From Alphaproteobacteria bacterium (GTDB lineage Bacteria; Pseudomonadota; Alphaproteobacteria; Caulobacterales; Maricaulaceae): a stretch of 64,000 bases of DNA. Each line of letters starts with the position of its first letter. The first letter of the stretch is position 1. Position numbers and translations under genes: made by a program. The stretch lies in assembly GCA_016124205.1 (NCBI GenBank), contig WGOD01000001.1:434001-498000 (forward strand). The letters run 5' to 3'. Of this stretch, positions 37,692 through 45,381 are shown one piece after another. The notes beneath the pieces are model-generated. The model saw only the letters and a list, made by a program, of their open reading frames with translations. It did no database searches and was not told where the DNA came from.

Positions 37692-39158
37692 ATGATTTCG
37701 GACATGACGCGATGGGTAGCCATTCTGGCTGCAACGGTCGCGCTGGCATCATGCGACCGGGGCGGAGACGCGCCATCGGGCGGTGATGACGGCGACGCGG
37801 CCGCGACCAACGGTGACAACGCGGACGACGGCGGCGATAGCGATATCGTGCGGATCGATCTCGATCCCTATCCGTCGACCTATGAACCGCTGCCGAGTGG
37901 CACGATGCTGATCACGAACGCCACGATCTTCGACGGCGTCGGCGGACGGATCGAAAACGGCAGCGTGCTGATCGTCGACGGGCGGATTTCCGCAATCGGG
38001 ACCGATATCGAAGCACCGGAAGACGCGACCGTCATCGATGCGTCGGGCCGATACGTCACGCCGGGCGTCATCGATATTCACTCCCATCTCGGTGTCTATC
38101 CCTCGCCGAGCGTGTCCGCGCATTCGGACGGCAACGAGCTGACCCAGCCGAATACGGCCGAGGTCTGGGCCGAACACAGCGTCTGGCCGCAGGATCCGGG
38201 CTTTGCCCGCGCGCTGGCGGGCGGTGTGACGACGCTGCACGTCCTGCCCGGCTCGGGCAATCTGTTCGGCGGACGCGGCGTGACGCTGCGCAATGTGCCG
38301 TCGCGGACCGTCCAGGGCATGAAATTCCCGGACGCGCCCTACACGCTGAAGATGGCGTGCGGCGAGAACCCATCGCGCGTCTATGGCAATCGCGGCTCCT
38401 CGCCGGCGACCGACATGGGCAATATGGCCGGTTACCGGGCTTCCTGGATCCGCGCGCGCGACTATCGCGACAGCTGGCATGAATACTGGGAAGACGCCGA
38501 AGCCGGCGAAGACGCCAACCCGCCGACCCGCGACCTCGAACTCGACACGCTGATGGGTGTGCTGGACGGCGAAATTCTCGTGCAGATGCATTGCTACCGC
38601 GACGATCAGATGGCGCAGGTCATCGATATGATGCACGAGTTCGACTACCAGGTGACGACCTTCCACCATGCCGTGGAAGGCTATCAGGTGGCCGACCTGC
38701 TGCGCGACAACGACATCTGCGCCGCGGTCTGGGCCGACTGGGGCGGCTTCAAGATGGAAGCCTACGACCCGATCCGTGAAAACCTCGCCCTGATCCATTC
38801 CGCCGGGGCGTGCGCCATGATCCATTCCGATGACGGGCTCGGCATCCAGCGGCTGAATCAGGAGGTCGCCAAGGCGCTTTCAGACGGCCGGAGGCTGGGG
38901 CTCGACATCTCGGAGGCAGAGGCCTTCTCCTGGCTCACCTCCAATCCGGCCCGTGCGCTCGGCATTTTCGACGAGACCGGTTCGCTTGAAGCGGGCAAGC
39001 GCGGCGATGTCGTGATCTGGTCCGCCAATCCCTACTCGACCTATGCCGTCGCCGATCAGGTCTTCATCGACGGAGCCCTGATGTATGACCGCAGCGATCC
39101 GGACCACCAGCCGGTGAGCGATTTCGAACTCGGCCAGCCCGGTGAAGGAGACGACTGA
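37692..39158 (+). CDS. amidohydrolase-family lipoprotein, catalytically complete member of a pair (488 aa)
   Basis: Metal-dependent hydrolase of the imidazolonepropionase/dihydroorotase-like superfamily, exported. The lipobox is LASC, followed by a Gly/Asp-rich spacer. The fold is visible as TNATIFDGVGGRIENGSVLIVDGRISAIG, the metal motif VIDIHSHLG (HxH), later His residues in LVQMHCYRD and TFHHAVEG, the Asp in MIHSDDGLGIQRLNQE, and WLTSNPARALGIFDETGSLEAGKRGDVVIWSANP. The start at 37692 with GGGAG upstream gives the signal peptide directly. TGATG overlap with the next gene implies coupling. The substrate is unknown; periplasmic peptide or cyclic-amide hydrolysis is possible. Confidence 0.88.
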   Translation: MISDMTRWVAILAATVALASCDRGGDAPSGGDDGDAAATNGDNADDGGDSDIVRIDLDPYPSTYEPLPSGTMLITNATIFDGVGGRIENGSVLIVDGRISAIGTDIEAPEDATVIDASGRYVTPGVIDIHSHLGVYPSPSVSAHSDGNELTQPNTAEVWAEHSVWPQDPGFARALAGGVTTLHVLPGSGNLFGGRGVTLRNVPSRTVQGMKFPDAPYTLKMACGENPSRVYGNRGSSPATDMGNMAGYRASWIRARDYRDSWHEYWEDAEAGEDANPPTRDLELDTLMGVLDGEILVQMHCYRDDQMAQVIDMMHEFDYQVTTFHHAVEGYQVADLLRDNDICAAVWADWGGFKMEAYDPIRENLALIHSAGACAMIHSDDGLGIQRLNQEVAKALSDGRRLGLDISEAEAFSWLTSNPARALGIFDETGSLEAGKRGDVVIWSANPYSTYAVADQVFIDGALMYDRSDPDHQPVSDFELGQPGEGDD

Positions 39159-40429
39159 TGCAACGCCTTCTTTCTCTTCTCGCCCTTGGCCTCGCAGCCA
39201 GTGGCCCTGCCGTTGCGCAGGAAATCGCCGTCACCAATGGCCGTGTGATCACCAACACCGATCAGGGTGGGATCGAAAACGGCACCGTCCTGATCCGTGA
39301 CGGCGTCGTCGTCGCGGTCGGCGGTGATGTGACCATCCCCGATGGGGCACGAACGGTCGATGCCGAAGGCGGCTGGATCACACCGGGCATTTTCGCGCCC
39401 TTCACCCAGCTTGGCCTGATCGAGGTTGCGCTGGAGGATTCGGCCAATGATGCCTCGGCTTCGAGCACCGGCTTCTCGGTGGCGATCGACGTGTCGGACG
39501 CCTTCAATCCGCGCAACTCCTACATCGCGTCCAACCGGATCGAGGGGCTGACGCGTTTCGCCCTCTTCCCGTCGACCGGTGAGGAGTTGTTCGCCGGACA
39601 GGGCGCGCTCGGCAACACATCGGGCAGGAATGATTCCCTGTTTGATTCCGGAAGCTTCGTCTTTGCCGATCTCAGCCAGTCCGGCGCGGCGACGGCCGGC
39701 GGGTCCCGCGAAGCGGCATGGTTGTTCCTTGAAGCGGCCTTTGATGACGCCCGAGCCTATCCCGGCCGGTACAGCAGCGGTTCCGAAGGCAATGTGCTCA
39801 GCCGTCTCGACGCGGCCGCACTGGTCGATGTTGCCCGCGGGCGCGTCCCGCTGGTGATGAATGTCGACCGGGCGTCGGACATTCTTCGGGCCATCCGTTT
39901 TGCCGAGGAGCACGCCCCGGTCCGCCTGATCATTCAGGGCGGCGCCGAAGCGTGGATGGTGGCGAGCGAACTGGCCGAGGCGGACATTCCGGTCCTGATC
40001 GACCCGCTGCGGAACCTGCCCTTCTCGTTCGACTCGCTCGGGTCGACCCTGGAAGCTCCGGCCCGGCTGAACGCAGCAGGCGTCACGGTCGCGTACACGA
40101 CTGAAACAGCGGACGGGTATTTCAATGCCCGCCTGCTGCCGCAGCACGCCGGAAATGCCGTCGCGCACGGCGTTCCCTGGGATGACGCCTTCCGGGCTAT
40201 CACCCTGACGCCGGCGGAGATCTATGGCGTGGGCGACCAGTATGGTGCGCTGGCACCGGGCTATGTTGCCGATGTCGTGGTTTGGGATGGGGATCCGCTC
40301 GAAGTGATGAGCGCACCGACCCATGTTTTCGTCGATGGCCAGGAGACCGAGATGGAGTCCCGGCAGACGCGTCTGGCGGAACGCTATCGCGACATCGAAG
40401 ACACAACGCCCTTCGGCTATCGCCATTAG
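39158..40429 (+). CDS. amidohydrolase-like protein lacking the HxH motif (423 aa)
   Basis: Second member of the pair, exported (signal peptide ending about ALAASGPAVAQ-E). The N-terminal beta-sandwich portion NGRVITNTDQGGIENGTVLIRDGVVVAVGGDVTIPDG and C-terminal GALAPGYVADVVVWDGDPLEVMSAPTHVFVDGQ match amidohydrolases. Where the first gene has DIHSHLG this one has GWITPGIFAPFTQLGL, so the metal-binding His residues are missing. The later His/Asp ligands are not evident either. It is therefore probably a non-catalytic partner or a differently functioning homologue. Its ATG overlaps the TGA of the previous gene. Confidence 0.85.
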   Translation: MQRLLSLLALGLAASGPAVAQEIAVTNGRVITNTDQGGIENGTVLIRDGVVVAVGGDVTIPDGARTVDAEGGWITPGIFAPFTQLGLIEVALEDSANDASASSTGFSVAIDVSDAFNPRNSYIASNRIEGLTRFALFPSTGEELFAGQGALGNTSGRNDSLFDSGSFVFADLSQSGAATAGGSREAAWLFLEAAFDDARAYPGRYSSGSEGNVLSRLDAAALVDVARGRVPLVMNVDRASDILRAIRFAEEHAPVRLIIQGGAEAWMVASELAEADIPVLIDPLRNLPFSFDSLGSTLEAPARLNAAGVTVAYTTETADGYFNARLLPQHAGNAVAHGVPWDDAFRAITLTPAEIYGVGDQYGALAPGYVADVVVWDGDPLEVMSAPTHVFVDGQETEMESRQTRLAERYRDIEDTTPFGYRH

Positions 40430-40487
40430 GCAGGCCGGTGCGTTGACTCAATAGGCGCGCCGCTTATGGTGCGCGCGACCTCGCGGG

Positions 40488-40512
40488 CGGCCGCTCCATT
40501 CTGGGGCGGCCG
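40488..40512 (+). terminator. probable terminator after the amidohydrolase pair
   Basis: CGGCCGC and GCGGCCG form a 7-base-pair stem with an 11-base loop, followed by TTCCCGTTTG. It lies between the amidohydrolase stop and the helicase start. The U-tract is imperfect. Confidence 0.5.
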
Positions 40513-40542
40513 TTCCCGTTTGACGCATCAAGTCAGGTAGGA

Positions 40543-41940
40543 ATGAGTTTCAAAGACCTGGGGCTAAGCCCCGCGCTTCTCAACGCGCTCGACGCGGCCG
40601 GATATACGGAACCCACGCCCATTCAGGCGGGAGCCATCCCGATTGCGCTGTCGGGACGGGACGTGCTGGGCATCGCCCAGACGGGAACGGGCAAGACCGC
40701 GTCCTTCACCCTGCCCCTCATCGAGCGCCTGTCGAAAGGCCGCGCCAAGGCGCGCATGCCGCGCTCGCTGATCATTACACCGACGCGCGAACTCGCGGCA
40801 CAGGTCGCGGAGAATTTCGAAAAGTACGCCGCCAATACCAAGCTGACGATGGCGCTGCTGATCGGCGGCGTCGCCTTCGGTCCGCAGGAAGCGGTTCTCA
40901 ATCGCGGCGCCGATGTCGTTGTTGCGACGCCGGGCCGTCTGCTCGACCAGTTCGAACGCGGCAAGATCCTGCTCGCCGACGTTCAGGTGATGGTGGTGGA
41001 TGAAGCCGACCGCATGCTGGACATGGGCTTCATTCCGGATATCGAGCGCATCTTCTCGCTGGTTCCGCCGCGCCGTCAGACCCTGTTCTTCTCGGCCACG
41101 ATGCCGAAGGAGATCCAGCGGCTCGTCGAACGCTTCCTGAACAATCCCGAACGCGTCGAAGTCTCGCGTCCGGCAACCACGGCGACGACCGTCCGGCAGA
41201 CGCTGGTCAGAGTGAAGGACCGTACGCCCGGCGCGAAGCGCGATGCCCTGCGTACCGCGCTCGATCGGGACGGCGTGAAGAACGGCATCATCTTCTGCAA
41301 CCGCAAGCGCGACGTCGATGTCGTGGCCCGGTCGCTTCAGAAGCACGGCTTCTCGGCTGCGCCGATTCACGGCGACCTCGATCAATCCACGCGTACGGCA
41401 ACGCTCGACAAGTTCAAGACGGGCGAAGTCCGCTTCCTCGTCGCCAGTGATGTCGCCGCGCGCGGGCTCGACATCCCGGCCGTCAGCCACGTCTTCAACT
41501 ACGACATTCCCCATCACGCCGACGATTATGTTCACCGGATCGGCCGCACCGGCCGGGCCGGACTTCAGGGCGAAGCGGTGTCACTCGCCGGGCCGGAGGA
41601 CGGGAAGTCACTCGCGGCGATCGAAGCCCTGATCGGTTCGAAGATCGAACTGGCCGATTTCGGCAAAGCGAAGCCCAAGCCGGAGCCTGAACCGGAAGCC
41701 AAGAAGGCGGTCGACGCGCCGGAGGCGCCGAAGTCTGCGGACGCACCGCAATCCGAGTCGAAACCTGCAGACGACAAGGGGCGGCGCAAGCGGGGCGGCC
41801 GCAGCCGCAAGAAGCCGGACACGACGCCGGAAAGCCAAGAAAAATCGAGCCGCGAAGATAAATCTTCTCGGAACGACCGTGACAACGGGAAAATTCTTGG
41901 CTTCGGGAATGACGTTCCGGCGTTTTTCCACAATTCGTGA
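40543..41940 (+). CDS. DEAD-box ATP-dependent RNA helicase, RhlE-like (465 aa)
   Basis: RNA helicase with all core motifs: F-x(n)-Q motif (FKDLGLSPALLNALDAAGYTEPTPIQ), Walker A AQTGTGKT, PTRELAAQ, TPGRLLDQ, VVDEADRMLDMGF, FFSAT, IIFCNRK, VASDVAARGLDIP and HRIGRTGRAG. The C-terminal about 90 residues are low complexity: Lys/Pro/Glu/Ala repeats, then GRRKRGGRSRKK and a Ser/Arg/Asp stretch. This is the RNA-binding tail common in the RhlE group. Such proteins act in ribosome assembly or mRNA decay and cold adaptation. Transcribed alone, 102 bases before the GGDEF gene. Confidence 0.94.
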   Translation: MSFKDLGLSPALLNALDAAGYTEPTPIQAGAIPIALSGRDVLGIAQTGTGKTASFTLPLIERLSKGRAKARMPRSLIITPTRELAAQVAENFEKYAANTKLTMALLIGGVAFGPQEAVLNRGADVVVATPGRLLDQFERGKILLADVQVMVVDEADRMLDMGFIPDIERIFSLVPPRRQTLFFSATMPKEIQRLVERFLNNPERVEVSRPATTATTVRQTLVRVKDRTPGAKRDALRTALDRDGVKNGIIFCNRKRDVDVVARSLQKHGFSAAPIHGDLDQSTRTATLDKFKTGEVRFLVASDVAARGLDIPAVSHVFNYDIPHHADDYVHRIGRTGRAGLQGEAVSLAGPEDGKSLAAIEALIGSKIELADFGKAKPKPEPEPEAKKAVDAPEAPKSADAPQSESKPADDKGRRKRGGRSRKKPDTTPESQEKSSREDKSSRNDRDNGKILGFGNDVPAFFHNS

Positions 41941-42043
41941 TCGATTCCCGCTTCGCGTTTACCTGATCTTTTCTCTTCACCCGTAGCTTCTGCGATCAAC
42001 GGGATCGGTCTGTGAAGGCCGAGGCGGAGAAGAGGGTATCGCC

Positions 42044-43096
42044 GTGAGCGGACGTTTGCAGAACCGGGCAGAAGGCTGGGCACTGGCACGTAAAGCGCTG
42101 GATTACATGGAGGAATTCAACATTCCCCCATCAGCGGAGAATTACGCGATCTGGTCCGCCTACGCTTGTGATCACAACAATGAACTGTGTGACGCAATCG
42201 ACAAGCATATCGATGAAGGCCGGGCATTCGATCAGCCCCATCTCGATACCCTGTACGAAAAATATTTCAGCCTGAAGCGGCTGCAAGACGCGGTGATGGC
42301 CAGCTCCGGTCAGATGACGAAGGAGCTGGGTGAGGTGCGCGAATCCCTGCGCGCCGCACATCGCGATCAGATGGATTACGGCAAGACGCTGCAAGGTGCG
42401 ACTGGCGATCTGAGCGCGGAAACCGATCCCGAAGCGCTGCGCCAGATGGTTCAGACCCTGATCGACGCGACCGCCAAGATGCAGGAACGCTCCCGCAATC
42501 TCGAACGCCGTCTGCATGAAACGTCCAGCGAAGTGACCCAGCTTCGCAGCAATCTGGAACGCGTCCGCGAAGAAGCGATGACCGACGCCCTCACCGGCAT
42601 CGCAAACCGCAAGCGTTTCGACGAAATGCTGCGCAAGGGCCGCCGCGAGACGGAGGCCGATGGGCAGCCGATGTGCCTGCTGCTGTGCGACATCGACCAC
42701 TTCAAGCGCTTCAACGAAACCTGGGGCCATCAGACGGGCGACCAGATTATCCGTTTTGTCGCCGGCTGCATGACGCGGCACGCCGATGAGCACCAGACCG
42801 TCGCCCGCTATGGCGGTGAGGAATTCGGCATCGTTCTGCCGAAGACGAAGCTGGCCGATGCGGCTGCGATTGCGGAGAAGATCCGCAAGACGGTCGAATC
42901 CAAGAAGCTGATGCGCAAGTCGACCAACGAGGATCTGGGCAATATCACGATTTCCATGGGGGTCGCCCAGTACCGCGCTGGCGAATCCGTCGAATCACTG
43001 ATCGAACGCGCGGACAGCAATCTCTACAAGTCCAAGCAGAATGGCCGGAACCGGATCACCGTCGAAGATCCGTCGGACGTCGCCAACGCGGCCTGA
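42044..43096 (+). CDS. diguanylate cyclase, GGDEF domain protein (350 aa)
   Basis: Predicted cyclic-di-GMP synthase. The N-terminal about 175 residues are soluble and helical, with a coiled-coil stretch (about 140-178) but no recognisable PAS, GAF, receiver or membrane domain. The GGDEF domain starts at DALTGIANRKRFDEML and has the metal segment LLLCDIDHFKRFNETWGHQTGD and the active-site loop GGEEF at 257-261. The product-inhibition I-site (RxxD five residues before the loop) is not in register: RHAD is at 245-248, eight residues before. Feedback inhibition may thus be absent or altered. The start is GTG with GAAGAGGG upstream. A strong hairpin follows at 43129. Confidence 0.92.
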   Translation: MSGRLQNRAEGWALARKALDYMEEFNIPPSAENYAIWSAYACDHNNELCDAIDKHIDEGRAFDQPHLDTLYEKYFSLKRLQDAVMASSGQMTKELGEVRESLRAAHRDQMDYGKTLQGATGDLSAETDPEALRQMVQTLIDATAKMQERSRNLERRLHETSSEVTQLRSNLERVREEAMTDALTGIANRKRFDEMLRKGRRETEADGQPMCLLLCDIDHFKRFNETWGHQTGDQIIRFVAGCMTRHADEHQTVARYGGEEFGIVLPKTKLADAAAIAEKIRKTVESKKLMRKSTNEDLGNITISMGVAQYRAGESVESLIERADSNLYKSKQNGRNRITVEDPSDVANAA

Positions 43097-43128
43097 CGCT
43101 CTCTCGACCGGAATCGCAAAGACTGCTT

Positions 43129-43150
43129 CACTCCCCCGCAAGGGGGAGTG
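43129..43150 (+). terminator. 9-bp hairpin between the GGDEF gene and the TMEM175-like gene
   Basis: CACTCCCCC, GCAA, GGGGGAGTG: a perfect stem closed by a GNRA tetraloop, 32 bases after the GGDEF stop. The 3' arm supplies the only purine-rich (GGGGGAG) sequence in ribosome-binding position for the TTG start at 43158. The element could thus both end the upstream transcript and mask translation initiation downstream. It resembles the palindromes at 25571-25712. Confidence 0.6.
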
Positions 43151-43157
43151 ACTCGTT

Positions 43158-43901
43158 TTGGGCACCGATCACAAACTGAAACGCAGCTTGCGCGGCGAGC
43201 GCTTTTTCCGGTGGCGGGGCCGCGATGTCACGCGCCTCGAAAACCTCTCGGACATCGTCTTCGCATTATCCCTGACTCTGATCGTCGCCTCCGCCGTACC
43301 GGCCAGCTTTGCCGAGTTGCAGGCGCTGTGGCGCGAGGTGATCGCGGTCGCCATGTGTTTCGCGCTGGTTCTGTTGATCTGGACGAAGCATCACGCCTTT
43401 TTTCGCCGCTACGATCTTGAGGACGGGATCACACTCTTCTTGAACTCGGCCGTGCTCTTTCTGATCATGGTCTTTGCCTATCCGTTGAAATTCCTCGCGA
43501 CGTTCCTCGTGACCTTCTTCACGTTCGGCTACGATTCGGGACAAGACGTCGCAGCGGTCCTGACGTTTGAACAGACCGGCATGATGGTGACGATTTACGC
43601 TGCCGGATATGCCGCCGTGTTCGGTGTGTTCGCGCTGCTCTACGCCCATGCGCTACGCCGCGCGGATGTGCTCGAGCTCTCGGAGGCGGAAAAGGAGATG
43701 ACCCGGCTTGAAGTCCGGCAAGGCATTGCTTCGGTCGTCATTTCCCTGGGTGCAATCGCGCTGGCCTGGGCGCTACCGGCCCGGATCACACCGTTCGCCG
43801 GCGGCATCTTCTTCCTGATCGGTCCGGTAATGGCCTGGCTGTCGAGCCAGGCCCGCAAGCGCGCAGAGGCCTATGCCGCGGACGGCGGCGCGGTCTCCTG
43901 A
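43158..43901 (+). CDS. TMEM175-like membrane protein, putative potassium channel (247 aa)
   Basis: Integral membrane protein with about six helices. The motif RLENLSDIVFALSLTLIVAS matches the pore-helix signature RxxxFSDxVFAIxxTLL of the TMEM175/DUF1211 family, with Leu in place of Phe before SD. Bacterial members are tetrameric K+-leak channels. WTKHHAFFRRYDLEDGITLFLNSAVLFLIMVFAYPLKFL fits helices 3 and 4. The start must lie after the in-frame stop at 43149; TTG at 43158 is the first candidate. The end overlaps the convergent GST gene by 31 bases. Confidence 0.82.
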   Translation: MGTDHKLKRSLRGERFFRWRGRDVTRLENLSDIVFALSLTLIVASAVPASFAELQALWREVIAVAMCFALVLLIWTKHHAFFRRYDLEDGITLFLNSAVLFLIMVFAYPLKFLATFLVTFFTFGYDSGQDVAAVLTFEQTGMMVTIYAAGYAAVFGVFALLYAHALRRADVLELSEAEKEMTRLEVRQGIASVVISLGAIALAWALPARITPFAGGIFFLIGPVMAWLSSQARKRAEAYAADGGAVS

Positions 43902-44476
43902 AAGGACGGACGCTCCGACCAGCGATCGAATAGCGCGGTAAGACCGGGCCGGCCGGCACGCCAGTCACTCTCCGGATACCGGAAATCGAGATAGCCGAGC
44001 GCCACAGCGATGGCCACGGCACCGAGATCAACGGCACCGCCGAACTTGTCGGCTTCCGATTCCAGCTGGTCGAGCGCCCGGCGCACACCATTCTCCTGAC
44101 GTTCGAGCCAGAATTTCGACGGGTCGGCATCCGGCTTGGTCAGCTCGACGCGGCGCGCGACCGTCAGGTCGATCACACCGTCGGCCAGCGCTTCGAAGCG
44201 CAGGACGCGCCAACGGGCCGGGCCGGATTTGGGGATCCAGCGCGGGTCGGACTGGGCATCGATGAAGTCGCAGATCAGCGGCGAGTTTACGAGCGTCGTC
44301 GCCCCTTCGCGGGTCAGCGCCGGCACCTTGCCAAGCGGATTGTTCTCCAGAAGCTCGGCACCATTGTCGAACGGGTGCGCAACCACTTCCTCGATCCGCG
44401 CGGACAATCCCTTTTCGCGCAGCAGCACACGGCATTTGCGGGCATAGGGCGAGGTTTCGGAGATGTAGAGTTTCAT
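43871..44476 (-). CDS. glutathione S-transferase family protein (201 aa)
   Basis: Thioredoxin-fold N-terminal domain begins KLYISETSPYARKCRVLLREKGL, with Ser-Pro at the usual catalytic Ser/Tyr/Cys position. NPLGKVPALTREGATTLVNSPLICDFID provides the cis-Pro and glutathione-binding ES-like pair. A helical C-terminal domain follows. The ATG at 44476 with AAGGGA is preferred over one 21 bases upstream. It lies about 100 bases after sufA on the same strand and could be the tail of the suf transcript. A thiol-related role beside iron-sulfur assembly is plausible but not shown. Confidence 0.88.
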   Translation of the reverse strand: MKLYISETSPYARKCRVLLREKGLSARIEEVVAHPFDNGAELLENNPLGKVPALTREGATTLVNSPLICDFIDAQSDPRWIPKSGPARWRVLRFEALADGVIDLTVARRVELTKPDADPSKFWLERQENGVRRALDQLESEADKFGGAVDLGAVAIAVALGYLDFRYPESDWRAGRPGLTALFDRWSERPSFQETAPPSAA

Positions 44477-44575
44477 GGCCGGTCCCTTGAGACGCACGAA
44501 GCGCCTGACCGACCTAGATAGTCCTGCTCCCTTCGAAAGGGAATCCGGCCGTCAGCGAATAGCTGAGGAAAACTG

Positions 44576-44935
44576 TCAGCTATCGAGCTTTGCCGGGACC
44601 AGCGTGACGCTTTCGCCGCACCCGCAGGCATCCGTCTCGTTCGGATTGCGGAACACGAATTTCGAATGCAGCGTCGTGGTCTCGTAATCGATGATCGATC
44701 CGAGCAGGAAAAGCAGAGACTTGCCATCGACCACGATGGATACGCCCTTGTCGTCGACGCGCTCATCAAGCGCATCGGGTTCCGCCACATAGTCCATGAC
44801 GTATTCCATGCCGGCGCAGCCGCCATTCTTCACGCCGACGCGGAGATAGCCGGCATCGCGGCCGGCCATGAGTTCCTTGACGCGCTCGGCGGCGGCATCG
44901 GTCAGGGAGAGAGCTTTGGGGCGTTCACGGGTCAT
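44576..44935 (-). CDS. sufA: A-type iron-sulfur carrier protein (119 aa)
   Basis: HesB/IscA-family carrier that delivers [2Fe-2S] or [4Fe-4S] clusters to target enzymes. The three ligand cysteines are C40 (NGGCAGMEY), C104 and C106 (ACGCGESV). LRVGVKNGGC and GSIIDYETTTLHSKFVFRNPN are typical. Length is normal. It follows sufT by 8 bases at the end of the suf operon. An inverted repeat (AGCTGA..TCAGCT, 44561-44581) spans its stop codon and might act as a weak end signal. Confidence 0.93.
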   Translation of the reverse strand: MTRERPKALSLTDAAAERVKELMAGRDAGYLRVGVKNGGCAGMEYVMDYVAEPDALDERVDDKGVSIVVDGKSLLFLLGSIIDYETTTLHSKFVFRNPNETDACGCGESVTLVPAKLDS

Positions 44936-44943
44936 GGATTTGC

Positions 44944-45381
44944 CTAGAGCATGTTGAGCTGGAGCCGGGCCTCGTCCGTCATGCGATCCGGCGTCCAGGG
45001 CGGATCGAAGACGAGGCTGACATCGGCGCGGGTCACGCCTTCCACCGTTTCGGCGGCGTCCTTGACCCAGCCGGGCATTTCGCCCGCGACCGGGCAGCCT
45101 GGCGCAGTGAGTGTCATCTCGATCTTCAGGGAATAATCGTCGTCGAGATCAACCTTGTAGATCAGACCGAGTTCGTAGATGTCGACCGGAATTTCCGGAT
45201 CGAACACGGTTTTCAGCGCCGCGACGACTTCGGTGGTGATGCGTTCAATCTCTTCGGCCGGAATGGCCGAAACGCTGCCAACGGTCATTTCGTCGGCAGG
45301 CACCGGATCGCTGCCGCTGCTGGCGGGCGGAGAGGACAGGTCGATGACGTCGCGTTTCACGGAATCGGTCATGGCACTCAT
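44944..45381 (-). CDS. sufT: SufT-like MIP18/DUF59 iron-sulfur maturation protein (145 aa)
   Basis: DUF59 domain protein that assists cluster maturation or transfer. The domain begins at ITTEVVAALKTVFDPEIPVDIYELGLIYKVDLDDDYSLKIEMTLTAPGCPVAGEMPGWVKDAAETVEGVTRADVSLVFDPPWTPDRMTDEARLQL, with the conserved DPE motif and reactive Cys in APGCP. The N-terminal 45 residues are a variable, Ser/Pro-rich extension. It is placed immediately after sufS (adjacent stop and start), as in many alphaproteobacteria. Confidence 0.93.
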   Translation of the reverse strand: MSAMTDSVKRDVIDLSSPPASSGSDPVPADEMTVGSVSAIPAEEIERITTEVVAALKTVFDPEIPVDIYELGLIYKVDLDDDYSLKIEMTLTAPGCPVAGEMPGWVKDAAETVEGVTRADVSLVFDPPWTPDRMTDEARLQLNML

